NCBI GenBank assembly: GCA_004794655.1
Contig: SMMW01000597.1
Span: forward strand, 620,001 to 684,000
Length of the DNA stretch: 64,000 nt
Source: Marisa cornuarietis
Lineage: Eukaryota > Mollusca > Gastropoda > Architaenioglossa > Ampullariidae
Direction of reading: 5' to 3'
The translations under genes were made by a program, and so were the position numbers. Each line of letters begins with the position of its first letter. Within the stretch, counting starts at the first letter, position 1. The notes below the pieces were generated by a model that was not told the origin of the DNA, searched no databases, and worked only from the letters and a program-made list of their open reading frames with translations. Positions 1 to 12,373 of the stretch are shown here, piece by piece.

Positions 1-370
1 AAACATGACACAGGTATGTCAATCATCAGGCAGACTGACGTTTTCGAAGAACTTTCTCGTCCGTTGTCACGTATGTGCCATGCCTGGCTGAACGCACGGA
101 CACAATCAATAACTCGCTATACACGAGGCTGGAGAGCGAGAAATGTAAACAGCTGTGAGTGTGTGCGCTGCCCTCATCCGGCAAAGATGTGAGAAACGCT
201 TGGTTTCATTTCGAGAGAAGGGAGATCAGCAATCGTGGGCACTTGCAAGCCATCGAGAGAAGGTTTGGTCTGAGTCAGAAGACTAACATCTTGGCGCATG
301 CGCAAATGTGGAACTGGGTGGGAAGCTGCACGGAGGAACGAGAAAAGTGCGAATCAGAAGCATCATTGCA

Positions 371-373
371 TGA

Positions 374-404
<31 letters not shown>
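371..404. repeat. TG/AG microsatellite
   Basis: A run of GT dinucleotides passes directly into GA dinucleotides. Simple sequence, no coding meaning; the short frame across it is an artefact. Confidence 0.9.
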
Positions 405-405
<1 letters not shown>

Positions 406-1230
406 CATCCTCATAACAAGCTAGGAATTGAAAAAGAAAAAAAAAAAGAAAAGTTTTATTACATTTGAATATGACATCTTACAAACGACACACCAGATTC
501 AATTGAAAAAAAATTCGATACAGTCTGCTGTTCTGCCATGCACATTAAATTTAAATATAAATTCTTCAACGGCAGTTTTACACTGTGCTGAGAACTGCGC
601 GGACATGAATGTGTTTGTGCGTGGGTGAGGATGCAGCGCATATCTGGCATGCATTTAACGAGGTTGTTTTGCTATTATCACCCTAGCTGTAAGTTTATTT
701 ATCTTCATGGGAATCTGAATTCTTCAGCCACCGTCACATATCCCCATTTGAAAGTCTCTACCGTCCGCCCAGTAACGATTAGAAGAACAGCCCAGAGGCT
801 TGGGAACAACGAATGGAACTCATGATAATGAAAAAGAGATATTTTCGGTTTTGCCTTGATCTAGCCTGATGACAGAATATTAACATGTGTTCATGAGGCG
901 GCGTTATTTTGTGCACATGTAGATAAAACGGCTTCCCTTTGCCTCGTGTAACAATTTTCGCGATTTTGGCGACTGCAAGCGACCATCAAAAGGACGGTGT
1001 GACTAGCATAAGTAGGAGCTAGGATCATACTCTGGCTTCCCGGTAGCTCGCTGCCAGAAACTGCTTCAAAAGCACTTCGCAGATGTCTACGATAAATCCT
1101 GCCATAACAAGTTATTTCTTTTTGCTGATTGGCTCTGGTGGAATGAAAGCAGAGGGAGGGAGGGAGAAGCATACTCCAAATTTCTGGAAGGAGGTGGGGA
1201 ATTATAGGAATAATAATATATTATTATCCA

Positions 1231-1330
1231 GGGTTCAAATCCCATTTCAGGGCACATTTTCTGGGTGTGAAACCTGTTGACAGTGACGGCCGTCGGGGTT
1301 TTTCTCAAAGTACTATGGTTTCCTTTCCGT
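1231..1330 (+). mobile_element. SINE-like fragment (tRNA-type B box)
   Basis: A pol III B-box-like motif, GGGTTCAAATCCC, is followed by GACGGCCGTCGGGG and TACTATGGTTTCC blocks. The same order (B box, then a CTCCAGTTTCC block) recurs at 24.58-24.84 kb on the same strand, so this looks like a truncated copy of a second SINE family. No A box is recognisable, so the 5' end is probably lost. Confidence 0.5.
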
Positions 1331-2516
1331 TATTATAAATATCCAAATGTTTTAATAAATGGTGAAGTGAAGGAGGCAGTTAATATTGGACGTATTCCTT
1401 CAAAATCTTATTTTAATAATAAACGGCATTTTGCCTGCTGAAAGAAGTGCAAAATCAATCTTCCTCTATCCCACCACCCACCCACCCCAATAAAGGGTGA
1501 GGGAGAGTGGCTACAATCTCTGAATGAAGCTAAATTTTTGACAAAATCTCTCTCCCTCCCTCTCTCTTGTGTGGTACAGAGCTGGGTGGAGCTATGAACA
1601 AAACTAGAGAAGGCTGTATGCAGCTGCCCATTTTGTTTTACTCTCTGCGTCTGTTAAGGTAATTCAAAACGGGGCGCAAAAAGATGGGTTTGGAAGTGAT
1701 CCCAGAAAGTTATGCTCGACAAACACCTTTCAAATATTTTTCGGTCTTTAAAGAAAGAGACAGGGGCCTTATTTCCCGGATGTGAAAAAGCTAAAGAAAG
1801 TCCGGCCGCGTTTGAAGCTAGTTCTAGCTAATTTCCACCACCCAGACCAAGAACATGCTCAGCATTCGAGACTCGACGGAGTAAACAAACTAAAGAGAAA
1901 GTAGCGTATTAAACTGGGCTGGACTGGCTTACCGAGGCTTGCCAAGGCTGTTTGGATCGGTCTAACGTGGTGAGCGCAGCGGAGGAGTTGTCACCCGTCA
2001 TCAAAGCACGAGGAAGTGCTCTCCCTTTGCTGCAGCCTGTTAATCTCGTCAGAGAAGGAATTTAGGTGCATCATTTGGACGACGATAAACCGATGATGAT
2101 GATGGTGTGTGTGTCTGTATGTGTGTGTGTGAAGGGAAGGGCTAATTGTATTTCCTGCTGACTGCTACCTGCCGTTAACTCTGACCATTTCTTCTTTGAC
2201 TCGTACTGTTCGTCATTATGGTTCCCTTGCTGGCTGATGCGTGTGCCAACATTCAGTTGTTGGTTGGACTTGTTTGTGAGTGTGTAAGCGTCAATGTGAT
2301 GTAATCTTCCTACTTTCTGTTCATCTACAGATGATTCAATCACAGAGAGCTGGAGACAAAATACAGTCTAGTCGCCTTTGTTTCAGGTTTCGGTGTGGCT
2401 TTGCACTTAAGCTGACAGCTTCTCTCTTAATTAACATGTTTAACTGAAGCTATTCCGGGCTTCTGGACACGACAGAGGGCTTAGCTTTACGGCTGGCATG
2501 GTTCTTTCACCAATAT

Positions 2517-3023
2517 GATGGCGGGAAAGGCGTTCAGTAGCAGAAACTTTACTCACTACCGCCTGCAATGAAGCTTGCAAATTAGTGGAGGGCCGAGATG
2601 GGCAATTTGTGCACGCTTACCTAACAACGTGCATGGCTCCCCCCGCGCCTGTTTCCGCCAGCAAGCTACAAGAGACTCGCAGCACATTTTGGGGAAGGGG
2701 GTGGTCCGATGGCGAGCCGCCATGTTGACAGAACGGCTTTGAAGCCAGGACTCAAAGGGGCCGCCATCTTGCAGGCTAGGGCTGCCCGTGTGTGCCACTT
2801 CTCCCAGGCTTTGAAGTCGCCGCCGTTCGCCCTTTGCCCAAAAACGCGCGCGTTTGATGGTTCGCCTGAACAGAGCTGGGTTAATATCGTGCAACACGGC
2901 GGGCGGAGAATTCATACTGCCGTAGTTGCGGGCCGCTGGGTCTTCGTCAGCTGATTTTGCTGACTTTGTCCTGACATCGTTGACAGTACTGATATTTTGC
3001 AGTTTTTGGTTGATTCCCGCCAT
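2517..3023. promoter_or_regulatory. Promoter-like region with clustered YY1-type motifs
   Basis: Four ATGGCGG-core motifs lie within about 510 bases: plus strand at 2517-2525, and minus strand at 2717-2728 (CAACATGGCGGC), 2760-2771 (CAAGATGGCGGC, the canonical YY1 form) and 3016-3023. The stretch is richer in GC and CpG than its surroundings. Such motifs cluster just downstream of transcription starts in many animal genes. The sequence supports a promoter; which gene it drives, and in which direction, cannot be decided here. Confidence 0.4.
2621..3023 (-). CDS. Possible first coding exon of an unknown gene
   Basis: On the minus strand an ATG in good context (GAAATGGCGGG) opens a frame of 134 codons plus one base, ending at a good donor (TTAG then GTAAGCG). 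I recognise no domain, and the composition is Arg- and Ser-rich. A GC-rich promoter region contains few stops, so this may equally be a 5' untranslated exon or chance. No matching acceptor exon was found to the left. Treat as a candidate only. Confidence 0.2.
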
Positions 3024-6000
3024 TTCTACAAAGCCCTCGTTGTATTTCATTTATTTATAAAAGACGTTAACCATCAAAGAATACAACGCTTACTTCTCTG
3101 TAACTTTACCGCTTTTTTTCTTTTGTTGACCAAAACCTCGTAATCTAGATTAGGTCTGGTCAGTTTTCAAGTTTTCAACAGGACCAGATCATCATGTAGT
3201 TATATATTAATAATAAGCAATAATATGCAATACGTCAATTTAGATTCCTTTTGTAATGAAGGCATTCAGAGTTATACTATCAGCAGGGAGCTTGCCCCCA
3301 CCCCCCAAAGCCGAACATCTTCCAACGCCACTGAATTATACATATTGAATATCTCGCGCCCTTCGCCTTCTTCGTCCTATGTGAGAATGAAACATTCGGT
3401 CACGTGACCAGTCAACCTGGTTAGTTTTCTATTTCAAGCAGTCGACAATCCACATAGACACAGTTGTTGTGAGTAGAAGGTTATCATTAAATTTTTTACT
3501 TTTGATCTGGGTGGCTGTAGCTGCAAATATTTACAGAAAAGTAATCTGCCTTAATAATAATAAAAGCAATAACAATAAACAAGCACTCTTATAAACGAAA
3601 ACTTTGTTAGTTGTTCATGTACACTGATGATACATAAGAAGTACAAGATGATTTAGGTAGTGATTGTGAATAATGATATAACTTAAGAATCTAATGCAGT
3701 CCTAAAGCGATGTGCTTCATACATGTTAGCATAATGCATCAGTGGAAAGTTTCTAATGATTGGAGAAAATGTTTTATTAGTGTCTCTTTTCCAAACCGAC
3801 AGTTTTGATGATAAACTGACATAGCTTGGGGCAGGAACAACAACAACAACAACAACAACAACAAAATCAGCTTTCCTGTGGTTCCAGTTATTAATTAAGG
3901 CTAGCTCAATAAATAGTGTTTATGTTGTTAAAATAAATTATACTATTGTTGATAAAGAGGGTACAATTTATACACCCTGCAAGAGTTCTTTATGGGGCCC
4001 ATAAGAGTTTATAGAGGGCTGCCCGTCATTTTTTTGCATCCACCTTGGTTTGCACACTTTCAGCCCTCACAAAATCCTTCAAAGCCCTGCTTGCAGCCCT
4101 CATCCAGCCCTTCAAGGCCCCACCCACAATCTTAACCTAGTCCAAAGCTTCCACTCTTTACTTCCGACAGGGCTGGAACATTCAATGATCTTTGAAGATT
4201 TCATCTCTTCAGCACCATCAATTAAACATTTTAAATTTCACATTTTATATTCATCTTTATTAATTTTGTTTTCAAATTTAACTTCATAGGCTTGGTTTTT
4301 GCAGAAAGATAGCAAGAATTCTGCAGAAAATGCTGGATTATTGTTTTGCTTTGCAAAAGGTAAATTGACTTAATCACAGAGTGGCTCTGTGACTTAATGT
4401 GATCAGAAATACATGTATATCTCTAATGTAATTTGAGAAAGAGTGCTTGGATTAACAAGTGATCAGAAATACAGCTCTGAAGTATAATTGCTTGCTCTCC
4501 CTCTCTCACTTACACCTACATAAGCATGCACAGAAACTAAATATTCCTTCTTGTAAATGCAGGGGATAACAATCATTTAAAAAATGATTAAACTACCATA
4601 TTTTATGCAGTCTCCCTCAAAGTGGCGACTGTGAATAGTCGCTCGTCAGGACTGAAAGAAACATTGAGTCTACTTTTGGCGGGTTCTTTGTGCCTTCCCC
4701 ACTCAACTTGCTCCACACTCACGCTTCGCTTGAGCAGACATAAAACTTAAGCCCTGATATCTGGCCGTGTTGGTAGTGCACAATGAACCGCGAAAACCGA
4801 TTTTTTTTGTTCGACTGATGCTCGACTCCGTCATTCTCGTAGGTAACAAACGGTAAATGCGGGAACAAAACCAGTGTTCACACTGTCCGGAGCAGACAGT
4901 CGAGTTGTTCCTCCATCTTTCGTGAGATCATGAGGTATGTGTTTGTGTCTGTGGCTACAAGTTCTGTTTAAAAAGTAACATTATGAGAAGGTGCAGAGAT
5001 GGACCAGCAGTGGATATACATATATAGCTATCTCGAAGATAGTGCTACCGCTTCTTGATGCCTTCTACGAGCTATCGCTCTCTCAGCTCTACATTTTGAA
5101 GACTATACTGATATACAGCTCTGCCAAGAACATTGTTTCAACGCACTGCGGTAGGCCATCTGCCTTGAGCATCGTAGGAGGTTTTAAAAAAGGTTATGTC
5201 ATGGTGTTGTGTTGAAACAGCTGCTTGTCTGACAAGCTTCAAAGATCGAGCGAAAGCGACGCTGTTGCATTGCTGTCTGTGAGCAGAAGGTCCTAGTACT
5301 TTGAGTTCCTTACCCATATCATAATGTGTCTACAGCAAAGACTGTTGGATTTAAGTTGTGTCCAAAGACATTTCCTTCGTAAACGACAGACTTTCCGTTT
5401 TCTCATTTATGCGCTGTTCCACATTTACATTGATTTAGTCAGTTTGCATTACTGTTTACATAATTATACTGTATTTAAAGCTTCCAGTCCGAGAGACAAG
5501 CCTTTAGTTAACACCCCCTCCACCACAGTATTATAAGGGGCATTGAAATAGTTTGTTTTCGGCGAAGCTTAGTTTTTTTCGGTCCCCAGCCTTCAACAAG
5601 TATGGCTGTACTTGACAGATACCTTTCGGCCTACCTCTGCCAGATTGCAGGAGTTCAGGTGTTCTAGGGTAAAGATCACGTATCATAGGCATCCAGGAAG
5701 TGTGATTCTGCCTCTATCCACTAGGGCTTTGCACAAACAGTCGGGTATCGACAATCCTATTTATTCAGGTGTGATTTGGTAACAGCAATACCCATGGTTT
5801 TGACGTGCCTGTCAGTTATGTTTTATTGCCCCCATCGTGTGTCCACCTCCAGACAACTTTGATGTCTAAACTGTTTGCCGCCGCACGATGGGGAATCACA
5901 CTGGACAAAAGTCAGGGCTAAAGAGGGTGAAGGTCCACATGCGGGGTCGAGTGTCAGAAGTCAAGTACTGACGGGTGGTCCGTTTTTGGAGTATCTTTTC

Positions 6001-6757
6001 GGCTCCTTTTGCAAGAAAACACTCGGCCGCTTATTAGTGACGGAGTTAGGTGATGTCATTGATGAAGCTTCGTGGAACTATTGGATTTTTACAGTATTAC
6101 TAACAGCTGAACGATATTTATCGGTATTGAAACAGGCTGTTATCTCTTTCACCTTTTACGCCATTTTTCTTTTTGAAAAAAAAAAGATTTCGACACGTCA
6201 CCCCCCCCCCCAAACAAACAAAACAAAACAAACCAACAAAAACAAACAAAACTTCTTCAACGCAGTAACCGTCGTCGTAACTTACTTTTTAGTCACCGAT
6301 ATTTCTTTTAATCTATTCACTCGATTGCAAACAGTACTTGCTACAACAAGCAGGTTAAAAAGTAATAAGTGAATGAAGGGTAATAACTGGTAGAGGTGAC
6401 TGGCGAGAAATCTCAGAATAAATGTGGCTGCGTGATGAATAGTATGACACTTTTATTTCTTTCTTTTTGCCAGTTAGCAGTTTCTAGGGATGCGAATCAA
6501 AATGTGCCGAGCTGTTTTGGCATCCCTCTATTCATCGAGAGAAAAGAAGAAATCAAGCTGAAAGTTGAAGGTAATGTAACGCGAAGTTGTCATTAATGTT
6601 TAGAGAATTCAAAACAATTTTTTTAAATTGTTTAGAGAAGCGCAAGTGGGTTGACATAAATTTTATCCACTAACGCCTCTGAGAGCCGAAGAGAATAAAT
6701 GAACGTTTAAAAGTTGTACGCACGTGCCGTAACAAAGCATGAGAGGAGTAACAGGAG
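3024..6757. other. Intergenic, no gene recognised
   Basis: AT-rich sequence with an AAC trinucleotide repeat (3835-3864) and a low-complexity patch near 4035-4130 in which AGCCCT-like words recur. A CACGTG E-box lies near 3400. The longest open frame (5875-6372) runs through homopolymers and has no recognisable domain, so I do not call it a gene. Confidence 0.55.
3835..3864. repeat. AAC trinucleotide microsatellite
   Basis: Ten near-perfect AAC/ACA units in a row. Confidence 0.9.
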
Positions 6758-6858
6758 TACCGTGAATTTCGGACAATAATAACTGGAGTACCATAAATTT
6801 CGGGCAATAAGGAGTAACAGGAATACCGTGAATTTTGGACAATAAGAAGTAACAGGAA
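6758..6858 (+). repeat. Tandem copies of a transposon terminus
   Basis: The motif TACCGTGAATTTCGGACAA, with variants, starts at 6758, 6789 and 6824, spaced 31 and 35 bases, with AGTAACAGGA-type linkers. A fourth copy at 6859 is the left end of the adjoining inverted-repeat element. The unit is thus the element's own terminal sequence iterated outward, not an unrelated satellite. Confidence 0.7.
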
Positions 6859-7270
6859 TACCGTGAATTTCGGACAAGAAGTCGCGACTTAATTCCCCAG
6901 CTTTAGACCCCGCGGCTTAAACAGCGACGCGGCGTGTTTGCGGATTTTACCGGATTTTTCAGATTCCGATTAATTTTTCGATGAGCTCCACGTTAAAGTG
7001 TTAGCTGTTAACATTGTTACAGTGTTAACTGTTCACATTTTTAAATCAAAGCCACATACAATTAAAGCATTCAGGTCAGCTGCTGAAGCACACACCCTCA
7101 TCAAGACGAAAACGAGACGAAATGTCTACGACGCAGCTTTCATGTTGTTTATATTTGCGGCTTATAAACCAGTGCGGCTTATTTGTGCCCCCCCCCAAAA
7201 AAAAAGATTAAAAAAAATTAGGTTGGTGCGGCTTATAAACAGGTGCGCTATTAGACCAAAATTTACGGTA
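6859..7270. mobile_element. Non-autonomous DNA transposon (MITE-like)
   Basis: The left end reads TACCGTGAATTTCGGAC; the reverse complement of the right end (ending at 7270) reads TACCGTAAATTTTGGTC. These are imperfect terminal inverted repeats 412 bases apart. GCGGCTTATAAAC-type words recur near the right end. Short frames inside show no transposase, so the element would depend on an enzyme supplied elsewhere. I do not assign a superfamily because I cannot define a clean target duplication. Confidence 0.6.
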
Positions 7271-7456
7271 TATAACACACATCAGTGCGCAAGACTATCA
7301 TAAAGTGTTTTCCATCGTACATACGTCTCCAGCGTGGAAATTGCTACATAGTTGTCTAGCGTGTAGTTGTTTGATTTCTTGGTGGAGGTCTTGGGGGGAT
7401 TTGAATGTGAGGAGGTCTTGAAGTGTGTGTGTGGGTGGGGTTGGCGGGGGGGGGCG

Positions 7457-7630
7457 ATTGTTGTTTTGCTCAGAGCAACTAAGGCTACATCATAGCAAAG
7501 TAGCCAGCCCTGTAAACAGATGTCACGTACAATGAAAGAAAAGCATTTCCGGTACGAGATCTGAACCCAAGACAGCCAGTCCTCGCAGTACTGGTGACAG
7601 ACGATAACCGTTGCGCCACCGGACCGCCCG
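7457..7630 (-). mobile_element. tRNA-derived SINE, copy A
   Basis: Read on the minus strand, it begins GGCGGTCCGGTGGCGCAACGG, with an A-box-like TGGCGCAACGG, then a B-box-like GGGTTCAGATCTC, and a unique body ending in a GTTGCTCTGAG-like tail. The same order and wording recur at 9925, 25000 and 36692. The pol III boxes mark a tRNA-derived head. A short minus-strand frame through it is spurious. Confidence 0.75.
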
Positions 7631-8741
7631 TGTTAAAATACGTACACTTCGCTATTTTTGGTCTAATATTAATAGTCAACTTGAGACTCATTTTCAAGAC
7701 ATCATATTGTCAACGGCAATTTTTAGAAGCCTTAAAGGTTACGTTTAGCATCAAGTGACTTAACATGCATCCAGCAATGGATCTAGAACTTGCCAGGACA
7801 CCTTCATTCATTGAGCATCATTAGTGCTTCCCCTTGAATACAAACGGTTAAACTAGTGTTGAGAATAGCAGTAAAAAGGGGAAAGAAAAAAAAAAATCCT
7901 AATATAATAATCTTGCTGAAATATTTTATATACTCACCACTCCCTATGAATTTTTGTTATAGAGAGAATAATGAAGAAAAAGAAAAAAGTAATAAAGAAA
8001 GAAAAGAAATGGGCTGGGAGGGGGAGGGGAAACAGCGGTCAGCAAAACAACTAGGAATTATACATACTCGAGTTCAGTTATTCTTCCCCTCGAAACTTTC
8101 AATTTCTGCACGGCACTAAGATATACCCGATTATAGGCTACCTTTTATTCTTGTGGTCTCAAACATTGCGCCTACGCGCGCGCACACACACAGAGGTGTC
8201 ATTTATTCAACATACTATCTGTGAATCGACTTTTGACACGCGACAAGATTATAACGATGGTACGTTAGTAGAGAATTTTGGCGACAACGACCCCTTTGCT
8301 GCATAACTGCGTAGGTTTCCTTTAGTGATGGAGTTAAAGAAGAAGCACACAAAGATGCAACTTTGAGACCTCTTTGTATGTTAACAACAAAAACTCAACA
8401 ACACGGTGCATATTTCATGCACACATATAGCTCTGTTACAATTCTTACAAACACAAGTACAGCTCTATTAAAACTCAAGAACTTAGTTTGACATGTAATG
8501 TGTAATAGCGTTGCACTGGTCAAAATTAAGAAGGGATGGAGTTGACAGTCATTCTATGCACGTGCATCGTTTTAGTGTTTGTGTACTCGATTTTTACAGA
8601 AATGAGACGGACCCGTTATAAAAGGTTACCTAACTGCGAAAGTATTTGTTAAATCTGTTGGTTTTGCGTGTAAAACTGTCCCTTTCGTGCGATACAAGCC
8701 TTAAACATGGCAGTTCTCACCTCGGTTTTGAGGTGGAGGTA
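7631..8741. other. Intergenic, nothing recognised
   Basis: AT-rich sequence with short CA and A-rich runs. No splice-supported or domain-bearing frame was seen on either strand. Confidence 0.6.
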
Positions 8742-8840
8742 TAAAAACTAGGCTCGCTGATTGGGCTTTATTAACATAGATTGGGCTTTATTAACATAGA
8801 ATCTATGTTAATAAAGCCCAATCAGCGAGCCTAGTTTTTA
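8742..8840. repeat. Perfect palindrome with duplicated inner arm
   Basis: Bases 8742-8780 are the exact reverse complement of 8802-8840 (39-base arms). The 21-base spacer 8781-8801 is itself a second copy of the inner 20 bases of the left arm, so the right arm can pair either with the full left arm or with the adjacent copy across a one-base loop. Such a structure can be a real fold-back or an assembly or cloning artefact. Confidence 0.85.
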
Positions 8841-9924
8841 GTCATAGATCCTCTCTCATTGGCGACGGCCAACATCATCAGAAGTAAGGTCGACCGGCTT
8901 GGTTTTTTTTTTTCTTAATTACTCCATGAAAAATTCGTTACACAAATTACAATATCACTTTCTATTTTGATCACCTTTCAGCTAGACTTCCTGTTTGACG
9001 GGTTAGCCTTTCAGAAAACTCGAGATGCGCCTGCTTCGCACGTGCTAATTCGCAGCACAGGCAGGTCTCTCTTTCTCTCGTTTAAATGTTCGTACTAGTC
9101 TTTGCACAAGCTCGCACGCTTGTACGTTTAGTGCGTTCAGTTAATAATTTGTGGAAAAAACTACTGTTGAAGGCGCGAGCTTTTTTCACATCTTAAAGGT
9201 GGATGAATTAAGCTGGAAAAATATATCCTTTGGCTTTGTCGCTCCTCATGATTTTGACTTCCTTTGTGTGCACTCTATCCTTTATCCAGTCAAAGAAGCA
9301 GGCGATGGTGTCAGTAACAGAAAATAGGATTAGGATGGCAGCTCTGATAATTAATGATCAATCCAAGCCCTAATAAAGGGGTGGCTGGGCAAGCTGCGTC
9401 TGTCGTCTTGTCGTACAATTTCTGAATCAGTGAAATACTCAACTGGAATACTCATATAAATAATGTTTAGCAACAATGTGCCGTAATTAATAAGAGCGTT
9501 GAGGATTATTTGTTCAGTTACGAAGAAAAAGAGAGAAATTGTTGTTCACGCACACTAGCATACACAGTTGCTAGTGAATGAACGATTGCAAATGCGGATT
9601 TTAAAGGCCGAACTTCCTTGCCATTGTATGTTTGAGGCATTAATAAGTGATACGAAAAAAAATATTTTGAGCATGATAAGTGTCACCAATCGGGTAGGTC
9701 TTTTATGCTGACTAACAATAATTTAGTATCGATTGTAAATCACAGTCTTGGATTATTCTTTAGTTGGAGGTTCGTACTAAACGAAAACGCTATTCGGGTA
9801 ATCTTGATCTCGTCTACGCACACTGGCGCACGCATAGAGACATACGCACAGAGACGAGATGTCTGTATGGAGGTCAGTCCACTACGTTCTGAATACATTA
9901 AGATTCTTTAGAAGTGGGGAAGGG
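8841..9924. other. Intergenic, nothing recognised
   Basis: No gene, RNA or clear repeat is supportable here; frames are short and AT-rich. Confidence 0.55.
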
Positions 9925-10087
9925 GGAATGGTGTTTTACGCCAAGCCAGCAACAAAGTTTATATCACAGTAAGACAGCCAGCCCTGTACACAGATGCCAC
10001 ATGCAGAGAAAGAAGAGCGTGCCCGAGATGAGAGCTGAACCCAAGACAGCCAACCTTCACTGTATTGGTGACAGGCGCTAACCGTTC
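9925..10087 (-). mobile_element. tRNA-derived SINE, copy B, 5'-truncated
   Basis: Shares the body, the B-box-like GGGTTCAGCTCTC and the GGCGTAAAACACC 3' tail with copies A, C and D. The head stops after CGAACGGTTAGCGC, so the first ~20 bases including the GGCGGTCCGG leader are missing. Minus-strand orientation. Confidence 0.75.
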
Positions 10088-10487
10088 GTGGGACTTACAC
10101 CCGACGACAGTGGGGTCGGTAACCCGCTGTAGTAAGATGTGCAGCAAGCTAAATGAATAGGCGAACATCAACATCTCTGCATATAATAATAATAACGTGG
10201 AGTTTATAATATTTCTCAACTGCAGAATAGACTCAATAGGCAAAGAAGTCAAATTACAAAATCAAAATAAATATTTTCAAATACACCAAATTTAACAGCT
10301 ACACAGAGACAAGAAACAATAGTATGAATTGCCAACGATGTGAAAACTTGAATTGAAACAAATGGCTTAATGAGAACATTGCGTTTGTGCACATTTGTGA
10401 AATTTCTCTGGATGTGCATTGCCAAATGACTATTTTTATTTAGTGAAATGTGGTTAATGGGTCGGAACGAATCGGGTTTCGGTGTTA

Positions 10488-10540
10488 GGACGATATGTAT
10501 TACTTGGGACGATATGGTGTTGGGTGGGACGATATGGTCT
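10488..10540. repeat. Three GGACGATATG units
   Basis: GGACGATATG-containing units occur at 10488, 10507 and 10527, about 19-20 bases apart. Origin unknown; perhaps a remnant of a larger interspersed repeat, since related GGAACGA-type words precede it. Confidence 0.5.
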
Positions 10541-12239
10541 GAAGATTTGACTCTAGCGGTGAAGCAATAATCACCAGTGACTACCCGGGAAGAAAGGCGA
10601 CTGAGGGTACTTGTTAGGCCAGATGGAAGCATGAAACATGATCATTGAGGTAGTCGTGTGCTCCTCACCACCCTCTTCCGTCTCGAAGTCTCCTAAAATT
10701 AGTGAATTCGTTTAAATAAGAAAATCGGATCGCAATTCTCATTGGTACATATGTATTGGATAGACCTGATTCTTCATTCTTTTGTTTTGTTTCTTCCTTC
10801 ATCAAGTCATATTGACTAGCTCTCCGGATTTCTTTGGATTTTGTTACTTTTCTAAGCTCTTTTTGTTTGTCCATTGTTTGACCTGTCATGATCCTAGTGA
10901 TGTGCTGGACCGTGTTTCTCGATTGTGAGATTTTATTTTACTTCTACGGCTTCAGTTGACCCGTTGACTAACAGTCCTTCCGTCCAGACGCATTTTGATC
11001 TCAGTCCAGTTTCTCTTTTGTGCACGTCGACAGCGAGATGAAACACATGCAATGTGGCAAAACTTCTTGATGACTCGAGGCAGCAAAACTGTCTACAGCT
11101 TGTATGACCTGAGGAGGTTTATCCTCAGCATTCTTGATCTATTCTTTTAATGACTTGTCCGATGACAAACAATTGGTGATCTGAACTCTAAATCTTCGCC
11201 GGTGAAATGTGTCGCCAAGCCGCTCAGACAAATCTGATGCCGATGCTGAATAAGGACAACTTGCTTCTGTAGCCTTTGACCTGACTACTGTACTTTATGT
11301 CTTTTTTTCTAAAACAAATAGCTGGTAAAGTTCATAGATTCAAGAATGACAAGAGGCTAAAGACGGACTAAAGTTATGTCAGACAAATAAGTAACAAAGC
11401 ATTGTTCTTTTTCCGAATCTCAGCTGTCTGATTCGCCACCAGCAAGTAGCCTTACATCACCTCCCCACCACTGGCAGAAAACAAGTTGAAACTCACTCTC
11501 AACAACAGTGAGTCGTCATCATCAGAAGTAGTCATCGTGCAGTTTGACAGTGTGGCGTGTCTATCAGCTATATACTGCGATATGCAAAGGTCACAAAGAT
11601 ACAACCACAGTGCTTATACCTCGGCAAGTGCCAACAGGACTGCAGGTGGCTGTCAAACAGATTGATCTAGAAAACACGAGTTCTCTTATGCACAGAGAGG
11701 AGTTGTATTAAACAAGCCTTTACAACATGAGACTATTCTCCCACATTCGCCCATCGCCATGAACTGTGGACAGTGATGCCTGTTATGGGCTATGGTTCTT
11801 GCCGTGACCTGCTGCATCCCTATTTGACAGCAGGACTGTCAAAGCTATTGGTCACATATACATACTCTCGAATACTTGCATAGCAGGTGTCACACATACG
11901 GTCGTGAAGGCTAACCATGCTATAATATCAGCTAGCGGACAGGTGTGTCTCACTGGACTCTACAACTCTCTCCCCAATTATAGGGATCCAGCGCCTGCGA
12001 ACAGTCTATGACTAACCCCAGTGGTTCAGTCTGAAAACTCTTGAACAGAATCTTTTTCTCAGTGATTGTAAAACTAACCTGATGATCTTACTACAAGAAT
12101 TCGGCTATCGTTCACTGATTCTAAAACTTACCCCATACAACTGGAAATACATCCATGTCTTTGGTGGCTTCATAAGCTAGTACCGATGTTTTCAATGTGT
12201 AAGTGATCGTGGTCAGGCTAAAAATACTTCATACTTCCT
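10541..12239. other. Intergenic, no intact gene
   Basis: Moderate-GC sequence with no long frame. Its right end passes into a retroelement-type tail (12240-12373), so part of it may be a decayed retroelement, but I find no readable reverse transcriptase block. Confidence 0.4.
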
Positions 12240-12373
12240 CGATTCCAGAATTGACAATTGTATATATGCTGCTAGCATTTATCATGTATATGTGGTGTTT
12301 TTTGCACTTTGAGTTCACCTTAATGGTGGAGAAAGGTGCTACAGAAATCATTATTATTATTATTATTATTATA
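12240..12373 (+). mobile_element. Retroelement 3' tail
   Basis: The sequence GGAGAAAGGTGCTACAGAAA is followed by about eight ATT units. The pattern 'gagaaaggcgcta(ta)aa + ATT repeat' is the usual 3' end of invertebrate LINE/SINE copies, and similar tails occur at 47.55 kb and, inverted, at 43.37 kb. The 5' limit is uncertain. Confidence 0.5.

Larger units (their letters stand above)
1..2500. other. Non-coding flank, no gene recognised
   Basis: I see no supportable gene here. Open frames are short and lack family motifs or paired splice signals. Contents are a TG/AG microsatellite (371-404), a SINE-like fragment (1231-1330) and a TG-rich run around 2103-2131. The stretch 1900-2050 is GC-richer and may belong to the promoter-like region that follows. 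Confidence 0.6.

Noticed and set aside
5875..6372. 165-codon plus-strand open frame
   Set aside because: Runs through A and C homopolymers, giving poly-Lys, Pro and Asn/Lys/Thr runs; no motif, no splice partners.
10249..10632. 127-codon minus-strand frame
   Set aside because: Crosses the GGACGATATG repeat units, has no domain, and no splice or promoter support.
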